Positions 48,453 through 57,129 of a DNA stretch of 64,000 bases are shown one piece after another. The position numbers and the translations under genes are program-made. Numbering within the stretch: the stretch's first letter is position 1; each line of letters begins with the position of its first letter. The stretch lies in contig NZ_JAHWYN010000002.1 in the NCBI RefSeq assembly GCF_019351435.1, positions 186,001-250,000 of the forward strand, given 5' to 3'. The DNA is from Flavobacterium taihuense. Its GTDB lineage: Bacteria > Bacteroidota > Bacteroidia > Flavobacteriales > Flavobacteriaceae. The notes below the pieces were generated by a model. It did not search any database, was not told the DNA's origin, and worked only from the letters and a program-made list of their open reading frames with translations.

Positions 48453-48875
48453 ATGCTGAATTTTATTATCAAAACCCACCAAAAAGACACTGTTTACAAA
48501 GGAAACCGAATCTTTATTCTCAATAAAGGAATAAATAGTGGTAAACCCCAAAAAGAACCATTCACAAACAGTTTTGTGATTCAATTTCCAAATGAAGAAG
48601 ATGCAGAAACAGTGTACTGGTTGGCATATAGCTTATGGAAGTCTAAATTTTGGCACCAATCCCTTTGCGGATCCGTAATTCCGTTTTTGCGTATCCATGA
48701 TTTCAAAAAAGACTTTTCGGCTAAAGCCGATGAACTGATGCAGGAACATGAGCTTCATAAAAAACAAGTTCTGGCGTTGAGGTTATTGGAACAAAAAGAA
48801 GATCAATTACACCAAAATATTATCCTTATTAACGAAATGAGAAAGGTTATTTTACATCGTTACTGCAAGAAATAA
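48453..48875 (+). CDS. Conserved mobile-element protein, DUF6943-like
   Basis: 140 residues, mostly helical in the C-terminal half (KDFSAKADELMQEHELHKKQ, EDQLHQNIILINEMRKVIL). The N-terminal half has strands and a tryptophan-rich segment (YWLAYSLWKSKFWHQSLCG). I believe this is the DUF6943 family, common in Flavobacterium accessory regions, but the name rests on memory. A long AT-rich leader precedes it. Function unknown. Confidence 0.6.
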   Translation: MLNFIIKTHQKDTVYKGNRIFILNKGINSGKPQKEPFTNSFVIQFPNEEDAETVYWLAYSLWKSKFWHQSLCGSVIPFLRIHDFKKDFSAKADELMQEHELHKKQVLALRLLEQKEDQLHQNIILINEMRKVILHRYCKK

Positions 48876-48900
48876 TTTTAAACACTTAAAACTAATATCT

Positions 48901-49080
48901 ATGACCTTATTTATTTTGTACCAAACCGACAATTGGAAATCCAAAGCATCAAGAGTATGTTTTGGAGTATTCGACAGCAGAAACAAGGCAATTGACAGTG
49001 TAAAATACAATGGTTTATATTGCAGTTGTGCTGTGGTAGTAATTGAAGAAATTACTTTGAACCTATTTGAAGAAAATTAA
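48901..49080 (+). CDS. Small hypothetical protein (59 aa)
   Basis: A frame of 60 codons, MTLFILYQTDNWKSKASRVCFG to LNLFEEN, starting 25 bp after the DUF6943-like gene. A strand-helix-strand pattern (LFILYQTD, RNKAIDSVKY, CAVVVIEEI) looks like a real small folded protein. Probably co-transcribed with the previous gene. Confidence 0.6.
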   Translation: MTLFILYQTDNWKSKASRVCFGVFDSRNKAIDSVKYNGLYCSCAVVVIEEITLNLFEEN

Positions 49081-49159
49081 TTTTAGAAAAAAAATGCCCA
49101 ATCCATTGGGAAAGGGCATCTATTGGTTTAATTCTAAGGTTACCACAACTCGAATTAAA

Positions 49160-49336
49160 CTATTTTTTGTGCTTCTTAATGAAAATTTTGAGTATCATAG
49201 ATATTGTAAAACTGACAATTGCGCCAAGTGTGGCAAGAATTATAGTTTTCAGGAGATCTTCCGAATGTAAATTCGGTAAAACACTCAAAAATGTACCTCC
49301 AGCGGTACCTATTACAGTCGAATTACTGTGTTCCAT
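49160..49336 (-). CDS. Small membrane protein (58 aa), last gene of four-gene cassette
   Basis: MEHSNSTVIGTAGGTFLSVL, a short loop, then a hydrophobic segment KTIILATLGAIVSFTISMIL and a basic tail FIKKHKK. Its start overlaps the end of the preceding 81-codon gene by 14 bp, which supports it being translated. A glycine-rich first segment followed by a membrane span is common among phage holin-like proteins, although that remains a guess. Confidence 0.6.
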   Translation of the reverse strand: MEHSNSTVIGTAGGTFLSVLPNLHSEDLLKTIILATLGAIVSFTISMILKIFIKKHKK

Positions 49337-49568
49337 TGGCTTTTTCAGTTGTCAATTGGCTAACTGCCGAAATAACACCTCCAGCAACTGCCAAATAGCC
49401 TGCTACTGATGTAACAATAACGGGCAAAGCAATTGGCGCAGCTAAAACAGTTCCACCAACGGCGGCCAATGCCAAACCAATATTTCGAAGCACCTTGAAA
49501 AATTTTGGAGTTGGAGCTTTCGCTCTTTTTATTGCATTCATAAAATTAATGAATTTAAGATTTAACAA
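49323..49568 (-). CDS. Small hydrophobic protein (81 aa), four-gene cassette
   Basis: 81 residues: basic N-terminus (MLNLKFINFMNAIKRAKAPT), then a hydrophobic, glycine/alanine-rich stretch with two likely membrane spans (IGLALAAVGGTVLAAPIALP; VAGYLAVAGGVISAV). Overlaps both neighbours by 14 bp. Holin-like in size and composition; not identified. Confidence 0.6.
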   Translation of the reverse strand: MLNLKFINFMNAIKRAKAPTPKFFKVLRNIGLALAAVGGTVLAAPIALPVIVTSVAGYLAVAGGVISAVSQLTTEKANGTQ

Positions 49569-49950
49569 TCAATTCTACACTTTCTTCTTTATCCAAAGCT
49601 TTATAAACCAATTCTTTTAATTTGGCAAAAGCTTTTCGAGACATCAGACCCAAACCCGGTCCTGAAAGTTTGGTTACTGGAGCAATACAACCGTTCAATT
49701 CTTGTAAAGCATTATTGGCTGGGTGAAACAGAATTAAGCTTCTGTTTTTTACATTAATTATTTCCAAATGCCATTGAAATTTCTTGCTGTATCGCTTTTT
49801 TATAAAATATTTCCCTTCCGGAATGCAGGAAACTTTCGTTTCGTTGTTTTTCCAAGGTAATTCAATGGTGTTACAGATGAATTTGCCCTCGCATTCGAGT
49901 TTACCATTCGTTCCATCGGGGAAATAAGTTCTGGATAGTACTAAAACCAT
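49555..49950 (-). CDS. DUF5675-family protein
   Basis: 131 residues matching DUF5675: LVLSRTYFPDGTNGKLECEG, CNTIELPWKNNETKVSCIPEG, YFIKKRYSKKFQWHLEI and ILFHPANNALQELNGCI. The family is all-beta and related by pattern to L,D-transpeptidase-like domains; it occurs in phage-like and contractile-injection contexts. Its start codon is exactly adjacent to the stop of the 251-codon gene, and its end overlaps the next by 14 bp, giving a tight operon. Confidence 0.75.
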   Translation of the reverse strand: MVLVLSRTYFPDGTNGKLECEGKFICNTIELPWKNNETKVSCIPEGKYFIKKRYSKKFQWHLEIINVKNRSLILFHPANNALQELNGCIAPVTKLSGPGLGLMSRKAFAKLKELVYKALDKEESVELIVKS

Positions 49951-50706
49951 CTACAATCCGCTTACCTGAACCAATGACAATGGGTTGTACGCTCCGTTTT
50001 TCAACGGATACATTCTGCCGTTTACCTCTTGGTAAAACTCAACCCCTAAAGCCAAGAACAACGGACTTACACTGTTTGGTGTCACCGCATTCAACTGGTT
50101 AATGGCAACCGTTGGAGCCGAATCCCATGGAAGAATCCCAGTTTCAGAACTGGAAACAACAAAAGTTTCTGCCTCAAAATCAATTTCAGCACCCGCCGAG
50201 CTGATTTTAAAATGGGTTGTTCCGCCCGGAGCTGCAATCATATTGGCAGGAACAAACGATACCAAATCAACGGAAATTTCACCGGCAACTCTATCAATTG
50301 TTCCCACAAAAGGAGCAAATAACGTAGTTCCGAGTTTGCCTCTGATATTGAAATCAAAACCTGCAAGCAATTCCGCTTCACCATCAATCACGTTACGCAA
50401 ACCACGCTCATTCGTCAAATCCGCTTGGATCACTTTGACCATGGTTTGGGTCAATCGGCTGACCATTCTACCATCGGCAGAATTCAAAAGCAACGTTCTC
50501 AATGCCGTTCTCAAAGTTTTCCCCGCCTTACCAGCTCTGCCAAATTCGGAGCCATTCTCACGCGTTCTTTGGAACGCTGGATCGCTCGCAATTCTGCTCG
50601 CATCGATGCCACCTTTTTCTCTGGCCAAATGGCCGTCTTTGGTTTTGTAAAAAGTAATATCCCCGATAGTACCTTTCAATTTAATTATACCTTTCTGTCT
50701 TGCCAT
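49951..50706 (-). CDS. Phage-structural-like protein heading the four-gene cassette
   Basis: 251 residues. It starts MARQKGIIKLKGTIGDITFY and has KDGHLAREKGGIDASRI, AGKTLRTALRTLL and a beta-rich C-terminal half (ETFVVSSSETGILPWDSAP). The first 70 residues recur in many flavobacterial proteins next to DUF5675 genes; the whole is unassigned. It is the first gene of a tightly packed reverse-strand operon ending at 49160, in which the next three products are a DUF5675 protein and two small membrane proteins. Confidence 0.65.
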   Translation of the reverse strand: MARQKGIIKLKGTIGDITFYKTKDGHLAREKGGIDASRIASDPAFQRTRENGSEFGRAGKAGKTLRTALRTLLLNSADGRMVSRLTQTMVKVIQADLTNERGLRNVIDGEAELLAGFDFNIRGKLGTTLFAPFVGTIDRVAGEISVDLVSFVPANMIAAPGGTTHFKISSAGAEIDFEAETFVVSSSETGILPWDSAPTVAINQLNAVTPNSVSPLFLALGVEFYQEVNGRMYPLKNGAYNPLSLVQVSGL

Positions 50707-50984
50707 AATTCCTAAAATTTAGATTAATGAATTGCCTAAATCATCTTTCTGTTGCAACGTCTTCCGATTTATTTCGAAACAAATTTTAACCAATTAAACA
50801 GAATAAAAAAGCAAGGATAGTTCCAGATGTCTCAAAGTGGCACAAATGGCTTAAATTGACATATATGCCTATATAAAAGCATTATAAATCGGGGTTAGTT
50901 ATATTGTAAAAAATCTTACTTTTGCTTTGTCTTAAACTGTTAGGTTTAAGCTAATCAAAGGCTAGTCAAAGATATAGATAGTGT

Positions 50985-51188
50985 ATGAAAATTAAACAAC
51001 AGAGAGTTTGCATCTATCCGAAAGACATACAGTGTATAACCGGAAAGAGTTATCGCCAAAGTACCCGATTAATGCAAAAAGTTAAAACTGACCTCAACAA
51101 ACTCGAAAATGAGTTCTTAACTATAGATGAGTTTTGTTTGTATGCAGGATTAAAATATGAACAAGTCGCTCACTTGATTTTTGGTTAA
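50985..51188 (+). CDS. Small helical DNA-binding-like protein (67 aa)
   Basis: 67 residues, basic N-terminus: KQQRVCIYPKDIQCITGKSY, RQSTRLMQKVKTDLNK, then a helical C-terminus. The arrangement resembles small helix-turn-helix proteins found near tRNA-linked integrases of flavobacterial elements. Forward promoter elements (ACTTTTG at about 50922) are plausible. Function unknown. Confidence 0.65.
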   Translation: MKIKQQRVCIYPKDIQCITGKSYRQSTRLMQKVKTDLNKLENEFLTIDEFCLYAGLKYEQVAHLIFG

Positions 51189-51417
51189 AATAAGAATACA
51201 ACATTATTCTTATTTTAAACCATCGTGGTTAGGTATATTATAAAATAACTAGTTCATCTTTTAGTCTTGATGCTTTATTATTCAAGTAATTATCCTTATA
51301 TTTGACTACTTTGAATTTAAAAATAATTGTATCCTAATAAAGAGGTGTCGGTTGAGGTGTCACTTAAAAAATATACTTTGTAAAGTATTGATTTTATTGG
51401 TGGCTTTTGTAGTTGAC

Positions 51418-51437
51418 AAATCCCTTCCTCTCTGCCA
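51418..51437 (+). other. tRNA-Ser-like 3' end: probable attachment site
   Basis: Bases 51418-51437 read as the T-loop end, T-stem (CCCTT), acceptor strand (CCTCTCT), discriminator G and CCA of a tRNA. G at the discriminator position suits tRNA-Ser. No upstream half of the tRNA is present, so it is a duplicated 3' end, as left by tyrosine integrases that insert into tRNA genes. A terminator follows at 51459 and an integrase gene starts 250 bp downstream. Confidence 0.6.
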
Positions 51438-51458
51438 GAGTAAATATCAAAATGAATC

Positions 51459-51498
51459 AAAACCCTTTAAACTCAATGTTTAAGGGGTTTTTTCTTTT
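51459..51498 (+). terminator. Intrinsic terminator after the tRNA fragment
   Basis: AACCCTTTAAAC, a short loop, GTTTAAGGGGTT, then a T-run (TTTTTTC). Its position behind the tRNA 3' end is typical of a tRNA transcription unit. Confidence 0.8.
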
Positions 51499-51685
51499 CA
51501 CCGGATAACCAAATTATTCATGATTTCTCAAAAAATAGGTGCACAATCGGTGCACTTTCAAAATGAGAAAAGCCGGTGCACCGAATTTTGGCTTAACCCC
51601 AGTAAAATAAGCTGTTCACATAATGAACATCTTGTCTTGTGTTGACGATTATTGTAAATTAATTATCAACTTAAAGGTTACCAAA

Positions 51686-52930
51686 ATGAAAGCAAGAATC
51701 ACAGTCCTTTTCTATCTAAGAAAATCCAAAGTCAATGCCCAGGGGCAAATGCCAATTTATCAACGTATAACCATCGATGGACAACGCTTTGATATCAGCA
51801 CCGGACTTTATATTGAAGAAGTCAAATGGTCATCTGAAGCCTCCAAAATGAAAGGCAACACTGAGGAAGCCCGTTTAACAAATGGTCGGCTTGAAATAAT
51901 GAGAGCAAAAGTTTATGAAACGGAAAAGAAACTCTTCATGAGTGAGGTTGAAATTACATTAGAAAGCTTCAAAAACGAATACCAAGGCAAAAAGGCACGT
52001 CAACGACTCCTTATGCCCATTTTCGAAGAACACAATCGTAAGATGAAAGAATTGGTCGGTCAAGAATATGCGCCGGGAACATTGGAACGATATGCAACCT
52101 CTCTCAAGCACACTAAAGATTTTCTTTCCTGGAAATACAATACAAGTGACATAGCCATCGAAAAAATAGACCACGCTTTTATAACGGAATATGAATTCTA
52201 TTTGCGAAGTGAGCGCAAATGCGCCAATAATACCGCAGTAAAATACATAAAGAACTTCCATAAGATCATCAACCAATGTTTAGCCAATGGATGGCTCAAT
52301 AGAGACCCATTTGCCAATTACAAATCCAAAGTCAAAGAAGTGATTCGTGAATTTCTTGATGAAAAGGAAATCGAAGAAATTATCAATAAGGATTTCGGTA
52401 TAGAACGATTGGAAGTAGTTCGCGACATTTTTATTTTTAGTTGTTTTACAGGCTTGGCCTATGTCGATGTGCAACAGTTGTCCCAGGATAATATCGCAAT
52501 CGGAATCGACGGCGACAAATGGATATTCAAGAACCGTCAAAAAACGGACACAACTTCCAAAATCCCGCTTTTGCCTATGGCAATGGAAATAGTCAAAAAG
52601 TATGAAAACCATCCTTTGTGTGTAAATCAAAAGAGACTGTTGCCAATTTTAAGCAATCAGCGTATGAACTCTTATCTGAAAGAAATTGCAACAATCTGCA
52701 AAATCAAAAAGGATTTAACTTTCCATATTGCCCGTCATACATTTGCGACAACTATCACGCTTTCTAATGGTGTGCCGTTAGAAACGGTAAGCAAGATGCT
52801 AGGACATACCAATCTAAAAACCACCCAACACTACGCTAAGATTTTAGACAAAAAAATAAGCGAAGACATGATGATTCTTAAAAATAAATTCAAAAGCACA
52901 AATCAGACGAAGCTTGGGAAGACCAATTAA
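51686..52930 (+). CDS. Tyrosine-type site-specific recombinase (integrase)
   Basis: 414 residues from the ATG at 51686 (MKARITVLFYLRKSKV); the frame upstream adds 21 residues unlike the family. An Arm-binding N-terminus and SAM-like core-binding domain (YAPGTLERYATSLKHTKDFL) precede the catalytic domain with FSCFTGLAYVDV, HIARHTFAT (H-x-x-R), LGHTNLKTTQHYAKI (H and the tyrosine nucleophile). Such enzymes catalyse integration of conjugative or mobilisable elements at tRNA sites. It lies next to the tRNA-Ser-like fragment and leads the second RteC-type core. Confidence 0.9.
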   Translation: MKARITVLFYLRKSKVNAQGQMPIYQRITIDGQRFDISTGLYIEEVKWSSEASKMKGNTEEARLTNGRLEIMRAKVYETEKKLFMSEVEITLESFKNEYQGKKARQRLLMPIFEEHNRKMKELVGQEYAPGTLERYATSLKHTKDFLSWKYNTSDIAIEKIDHAFITEYEFYLRSERKCANNTAVKYIKNFHKIINQCLANGWLNRDPFANYKSKVKEVIREFLDEKEIEEIINKDFGIERLEVVRDIFIFSCFTGLAYVDVQQLSQDNIAIGIDGDKWIFKNRQKTDTTSKIPLLPMAMEIVKKYENHPLCVNQKRLLPILSNQRMNSYLKEIATICKIKKDLTFHIARHTFATTITLSNGVPLETVSKMLGHTNLKTTQHYAKILDKKISEDMMILKNKFKSTNQTKLGKTN

Positions 52931-53048
52931 ATCAGTTGATTAAGAAATGTTTAGGATGTTGTTTTGAAAATTTTAACTATGATGTAAGATTTAACATAAT
53001 GGTAATGTTATATTTTCGTTCAAAATTTTAGTAAACCAAAACTTATAT

Positions 53049-53888
53049 ATGCAAATATTTTGCGATGCATTCTTTTGTGAATTTGAATTGGAAATTGAAA
53101 AAATAAAAAGGGAAATTGTCGACCCTATTAGTCAGGCAAAAGAAGCACTTGAATATATCCAATTAAAACTTAAAGAGCTTTTTAAATGGCTGAAAAAGTA
53201 TATCTTCAATTCTGAGGAAGAGGAAATTCACTTTTTTAAGGAATTAAAATTTAAGATTACCTCAAAGTTTATTTTCTACAAAAAGATTTTGGACATCGAA
53301 TCAAATGCGCCTTCCAACAGCAAGAAGCTCAAAATAAGGCATTACGAAAAAGAACTTAACACCTGTTATCAGTTTTCAAAAAAAGACAAGGAGTTTTACA
53401 AATACTTCCGCTCCGGTAGCAGTTACAATGATCATTTGTATTTTGTGCGAAACCTGGATAAACAGATAATCAACTCGGATATAGTTTTTATTAATTGTGA
53501 CAAAAGACTCTGTACTTCCCATGATTTGAAAGTGGCCAGTATCATAGCAAATGATATGTTAGAGATTTATCTCGAAGAAAAAATTGATGAAATAAATAAT
53601 AATAGCAACATCAAACATCCCTCCATAAAATCAAAACTCACTTGGACGGGTACCAAAATCGAAATGGTGGAAGTGATTTATGCGTTTTATTATCTAAAAA
53701 TATTTAACAATGGGGATGCCGAAATCATAGAAATTGCGGAAGAGTTTAGTAGAGCATGTAATATACAATTGGACAAAAGCATCTACCGATGTTTTACTGA
53801 TATTAAAAACAGACCCGATTCAAAAGGCAAGTTCTTAAACAAGCTTTCCGAAAATTTAGATGAAAGAATCAATGACGAGTTTGATTAA
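53049..53888 (+). CDS. rteC: RteC-family regulator (copy 2)
   Basis: 279 residues with the RteC family features: KFIFYKKILDIESNAP, FYKYFRSGSSYNDHLYFVRN and the C-terminal LTWTGTKIEMVEVIYAFYYL, equivalent to WTGPKTALAELIYALY of the copy at 23579. Much of the rest is diverged, so this is a homologue in a second element rather than a recent duplicate. It is followed by a terminator and by the HTH-Rep-ATPase genes in the same order as in copy 1. Confidence 0.83.
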   Translation: MQIFCDAFFCEFELEIEKIKREIVDPISQAKEALEYIQLKLKELFKWLKKYIFNSEEEEIHFFKELKFKITSKFIFYKKILDIESNAPSNSKKLKIRHYEKELNTCYQFSKKDKEFYKYFRSGSSYNDHLYFVRNLDKQIINSDIVFINCDKRLCTSHDLKVASIIANDMLEIYLEEKIDEINNNSNIKHPSIKSKLTWTGTKIEMVEVIYAFYYLKIFNNGDAEIIEIAEEFSRACNIQLDKSIYRCFTDIKNRPDSKGKFLNKLSENLDERINDEFD

Positions 53889-53889
53889 G

Positions 53890-53914
53890 CCTAGTAATTG
53901 CTAGGTTTTTTTTT
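53890..53914 (+). terminator. Intrinsic terminator after rteC copy 2
   Basis: CCTAG, loop TAATTG, CTAGG, then nine T. Confidence 0.85.
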
Positions 53915-53944
53915 GACCAAACATTGATTTTGTAAGAATTCATT

Positions 53945-54124
53945 ACCCAAGCTTGGGTCACATTGGGTTTTACCTCCAAAAACATCATTTTTGACCTAAA
54001 ATCGTCCAATTTTTCAATTTTGCCAAAACGGAGTTTTTCATGTTTTGAAAAAAATACTCGTATAAACAAAGGGATTTGATGCAATTTACAGGGAAATAAC
54101 ACCCAACTTGGGTTCACCTTGGGT
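53945..54124. promoter_or_regulatory. Duplicated ACCCAA-CTTGGGT operator-like repeats
   Basis: 53945-53970 (ACCCAAGCTTGGGT, then CACATTGGGT) and 54101-54124 (ACCCAACTTGGGT, then TCACCTTGGGT) are two copies, 156 bp apart, of a palindrome plus a third half-site. They flank the leader of the HTH gene at 54180 and are likely binding sites for the HTH or RteC protein, or origin iterons. No match was seen in copy 1. Confidence 0.6.
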
Positions 54125-54179
54125 ATAAATGTCTAGCAAATGAAATTAATTTGTCTCATAACAATTAACTCATTCAGAC

Positions 54180-54482
54180 ATGAACTTACACCCAAAAAAA
54201 CTATTCCCTGGAGTGGACAATTTAGAACTGCTCAACCACCAACCCATCACGAAACGAGACCTGCTAAATTTCAGCAATGTCATCCTTTCAGAAATCAAAG
54301 AAATGGTGGGGCAACAAGAACAGCCTGCTCAATGGTTAAAATCCTCCGAAGTTCGAAAACTGCTAAAAATCTCCCCGGGAACTCTCCAAAATCTCCGCAT
54401 CAACGGAACACTCAATTACAAACGCATCGGAGGAATTATTTTCTATAAATACGACGATATCAAAAAAATGCTTGAAAAATAA
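54180..54482 (+). CDS. Excisionase/MerR-type HTH protein (mobile-element core, copy 2)
   Basis: 100 residues with WLKSSEVRKLLKISPGTLQN and LRINGTLNYKRIGGIIFYKY, nearly the same helix-turn-helix as the protein at 25028. The N-terminus differs (LNLHPKK... with GVDNLELLNHQPITKRDLLN). It opens the second HTH-Rep-ATPase set and is probably its regulator or excisionase. Confidence 0.85.
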   Translation: MNLHPKKLFPGVDNLELLNHQPITKRDLLNFSNVILSEIKEMVGQQEQPAQWLKSSEVRKLLKISPGTLQNLRINGTLNYKRIGGIIFYKYDDIKKMLEK

Positions 54483-54546
54483 CTCCATGTCAGTGTATCG
54501 AAAACCTTAGCCACATAGATTCTTAGTAACTCAGAAACTTAAAAAA

Positions 54547-55458
54547 ATGAACTATATCAAACACCTCACGGGTTTTTTCGAAAAAGCATCTAATGATTTT
54601 GAATTAAACCCTACGCACATAAGCCTATATATGGCAATTTTCCAACATTGGAATCAAAATCGTTTTCAGAATCCTATTAGCATTTCCAGAGACGAATTGA
54701 TGCGGATTAGCAAAATTTCTTCGACGGCCACCTATCATAAATGCATCAAGGAGTTGACTGAAAAAAATTATGTGAACTACATGCCTTCTTTTAACCCATT
54801 CAAAGGTTCAACTCTCGAAGTGATGAAACTGGATTTTTATACAAAACCAATTCCTAAAAAGGACATCAAAATACTCAAAAGCAAGAATGCAACCCCACCA
54901 AATAATAACCTACTCGATGATCAGGTTATTGATCAGGTTGATGAACAAGCTCTAAACAAGCATCAAACAAGTCCTAAACAAGCTCTAAACAAGTTACCTA
55001 TTATATATAAACATAATAAAACATATACAAACATTTCAAACATTGTAAACGCACAAGCACAAAAAAATGAAAATGATTTTAATGATTTTTTAAAAAATAA
55101 TGAAGAAAAAATAGTTTTAGAAAATCACATTCCAAAACCAAATAATAGCCCGGAAGAAATTGCAAAAAAAAAATTGCGCGAAAAAAAAGGTACGGAACAA
55201 ATTCCGCCCGATTGGGAATCGGTATTGGAATTTTTCAGTGAAAAACAAAACACCGCCATTGAAGCTGAAAAATTTTATAATTATTACCAAAGTAACGGTT
55301 GGCTTGTGGGTGGAAAATCCAAAATGAAAGACTGGAAAGCCGGTGCCCGGAACTGGATGCTAAACGCTCAAAAATTCAGTTCGACAAATTCAAGCAACAG
55401 CCTTAGTCCAAAAAACCTCAACGTTTCAAATTCGAAAAATTATGCAGAACCCTTATAG
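54547..55458 (+). CDS. Replication-initiator-like winged-helix protein (copy 2)
   Basis: 303 residues. N-terminal MNYIKHLTGFFEKA, NPTHISLYMAIFQHWNQNRF and ISRDELMRISKISSTATYHK match copy 1 closely; the C-terminal NGWLVGGKSKMKDWKAGARN also matches, while the lysine-rich linker is diverged. The end overlaps the ATPase start by 17 bp, showing the original operon layout. Probable role: bringing the ATPase and replicative helicase to the element's origin. Confidence 0.78.
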   Translation: MNYIKHLTGFFEKASNDFELNPTHISLYMAIFQHWNQNRFQNPISISRDELMRISKISSTATYHKCIKELTEKNYVNYMPSFNPFKGSTLEVMKLDFYTKPIPKKDIKILKSKNATPPNNNLLDDQVIDQVDEQALNKHQTSPKQALNKLPIIYKHNKTYTNISNIVNAQAQKNENDFNDFLKNNEEKIVLENHIPKPNNSPEEIAKKKLREKKGTEQIPPDWESVLEFFSEKQNTAIEAEKFYNYYQSNGWLVGGKSKMKDWKAGARNWMLNAQKFSSTNSSNSLSPKNLNVSNSKNYAEPL

Positions 55459-56098
55459 CCTCAGCAATACCTTTGACATCATAAATAACAGAAAAATCTA
55501 TGATCTTCAAAAATGCTTTGCTTACCTCGAATGGCAAGGCAAACAATTGTATGGTCAATCCTTTAAAATTCACCAGGACGATAGGAAGACAATCTACAGC
55601 TTATTGATTTATGCCATTAGGGACAAAGAGAATGCAAGTAAGCTCGGGATAGATTTGGATAAAGGCATTTTGTTGTCGGGACCAATTGGATGCGGGAAAA
55701 CATCCATTATGCATTTAATCAAGCCATTCCTGTACGCCAAATACGACTACAAAATTAAAACCACGCGTTCTGTATCTTTTGAATTTGCTAAATATGGTTT
55801 TGAAACATTGCAACAATACACTGAAAAATCCAATCAGCAACTGCGGTTAACCGGTTATTGTTTTGATGACTTGGGAGCCGAACAACAAATCAAACACTTT
55901 GGTAACGACTGTAACGTGATGGCCGAAATTCTGATCAGTCGCTACGAACAGTTTATCGAAAATAATTCGGTAACGCACATTACCACAAATTTGTCGGCTT
56001 CCGAATTGGAAAATGCTTACGGAAATCGGGTGCGTTCCAGGTTAAGGCAGATGTTTAATTTGGTTGCATTTGATAGGGAAACGAAAGACAAGCGATAA
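55442..56098 (+). CDS. DnaC/IstB-like AAA+ ATPase (copy 2)
   Basis: 218 residues with Walker A GPIGCGKTSI, Walker B YCFDDLGAE and NAYGNRVRSRLRQM. Homologous along its length to the ATPase at 26439. The start codon is inside the end of the Rep-like gene, so translation is coupled. A helicase-loader role is inferred from the family. Confidence 0.85.
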   Translation: MQNPYSLSNTFDIINNRKIYDLQKCFAYLEWQGKQLYGQSFKIHQDDRKTIYSLLIYAIRDKENASKLGIDLDKGILLSGPIGCGKTSIMHLIKPFLYAKYDYKIKTTRSVSFEFAKYGFETLQQYTEKSNQQLRLTGYCFDDLGAEQQIKHFGNDCNVMAEILISRYEQFIENNSVTHITTNLSASELENAYGNRVRSRLRQMFNLVAFDRETKDKR

Positions 56099-56261
56099 AT
56101 ACAATTTACAATTTTATTAAGTAGTGTAATTAAATGGCATTAGCATGGGTTACCTTTTCTCCTATTTGCTATTAATGGCAAAAGAAGCATTATATTTAAT
56201 CATATTTTGCGTCTAAATTGTCCTAAAATATTTAAGTATTTCATTAAAAACTAAACTATTT

Positions 56262-56666
56262 ATGAATAAAGAAGATATACACAAAGCCTTTCTAAATACC
56301 ACTTTTAGAATTCAGGGCACACCCATAATTGATGTTAGAATCGATAAAATAACACCAGAATTAAATTATTTGAATTCTTGGGTATTCCTCACAGCTTGGA
56401 ATCCATTGCCGAAAATCCTTTCTGAGGTAGAAAATAAACGTAGAAATTTAGAACTAGAGGAAGATATAAGGGCTTTGGACTTAAAATATAACAAAGGCGT
56501 TGGTATATCAGAAGATGAAAAATGGCAAGAAGATAGTTTTTTTATAGAAAATTGTACAGAAGAAAAAGCCAATGAATTAGCAATGAAGTATGGACAATTA
56601 GCATTTGTATGTGGAGAAAGAAATAAACCTGCTTTACTAGTTTATACTCAAAAGTCTAATTTTTAA
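56262..56666 (+). CDS. DUF3293-domain protein
   Basis: 134 residues. WVFLTAWNPLPKILSEVENK, RRNLELEEDIRAL, GVGISEDEKWQEDSFFIENC and AMKYGQLAFVCGERNKPALL match the DUF3293 pattern. Function of the family is unknown; members are found in many bacteria and phages. It is the first cargo gene after the second core. Confidence 0.75.
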   Translation: MNKEDIHKAFLNTTFRIQGTPIIDVRIDKITPELNYLNSWVFLTAWNPLPKILSEVENKRRNLELEEDIRALDLKYNKGVGISEDEKWQEDSFFIENCTEEKANELAMKYGQLAFVCGERNKPALLVYTQKSNF

Positions 56667-56677
56667 ATAAAAGCGTT

Positions 56678-57109
56678 ATGAAAACATCTTTTACTCAGTT
56701 CTCAGGAGATAAAAACAAAAATAATACGATTACGACCTCAACATTTTCTGCAAATGCAACCATTGGATTGATGAAGGGTTATTCGAATGAATTGATTACA
56801 ATCAGTGATTTTAAGATGACACTATTGACCGCTCAGAAACAGGTAAATGATGAGTTTAATGTTGTTTTGAGTACTAAAATTACACTATGTGAAATAGTTT
56901 GTTTGGGGCAGGAAGAGTCCTCCGTTTCCTTGGACTTCATTCAATATCCAAAATTCCAAACCGAGGAAACAGTGCTAAAAAAAGCTATTATTCGATTGAT
57001 TGAAATTTTGATGCATTTACTGCAACAAAACAGAGTTGTAATCGTATTTCCTGACAAAACCATAATGTTAGAACAATCCGAAAATATTGATCCAAATATT
57101 ACTCTCTAA
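56678..57109 (+). CDS. Hypothetical protein (143 aa)
   Basis: 143 residues: a serine/threonine-rich N-terminus (TTSTFSANATIGLMKGYSNE), a central mixed region and a C-terminal helix pair (KKAIIRLIEILMHLLQQNRV). Not recognised. It is 11 bp after the DUF3293 gene and 20 bp before the amidohydrolase-like gene, on the same strand, so a shared operon is likely. Confidence 0.6.
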   Translation: MKTSFTQFSGDKNKNNTITTSTFSANATIGLMKGYSNELITISDFKMTLLTAQKQVNDEFNVVLSTKITLCEIVCLGQEESSVSLDFIQYPKFQTEETVLKKAIIRLIEILMHLLQQNRVVIVFPDKTIMLEQSENIDPNITL

Positions 57110-57129
57110 ACTTAAACCAATATTTTTAA

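Noticed and set aside
49067..49409. Forward frames of 67 and 80 codons over the four-gene cassette
   Set aside because: They run antisense to the tightly overlapping reverse-strand genes, which have far better evidence.
50102..50650. A 182-codon forward frame opposite the 251-aa gene
   Set aside because: Antisense shadow; no signal of family or start site, whereas the reverse frame fits an operon.
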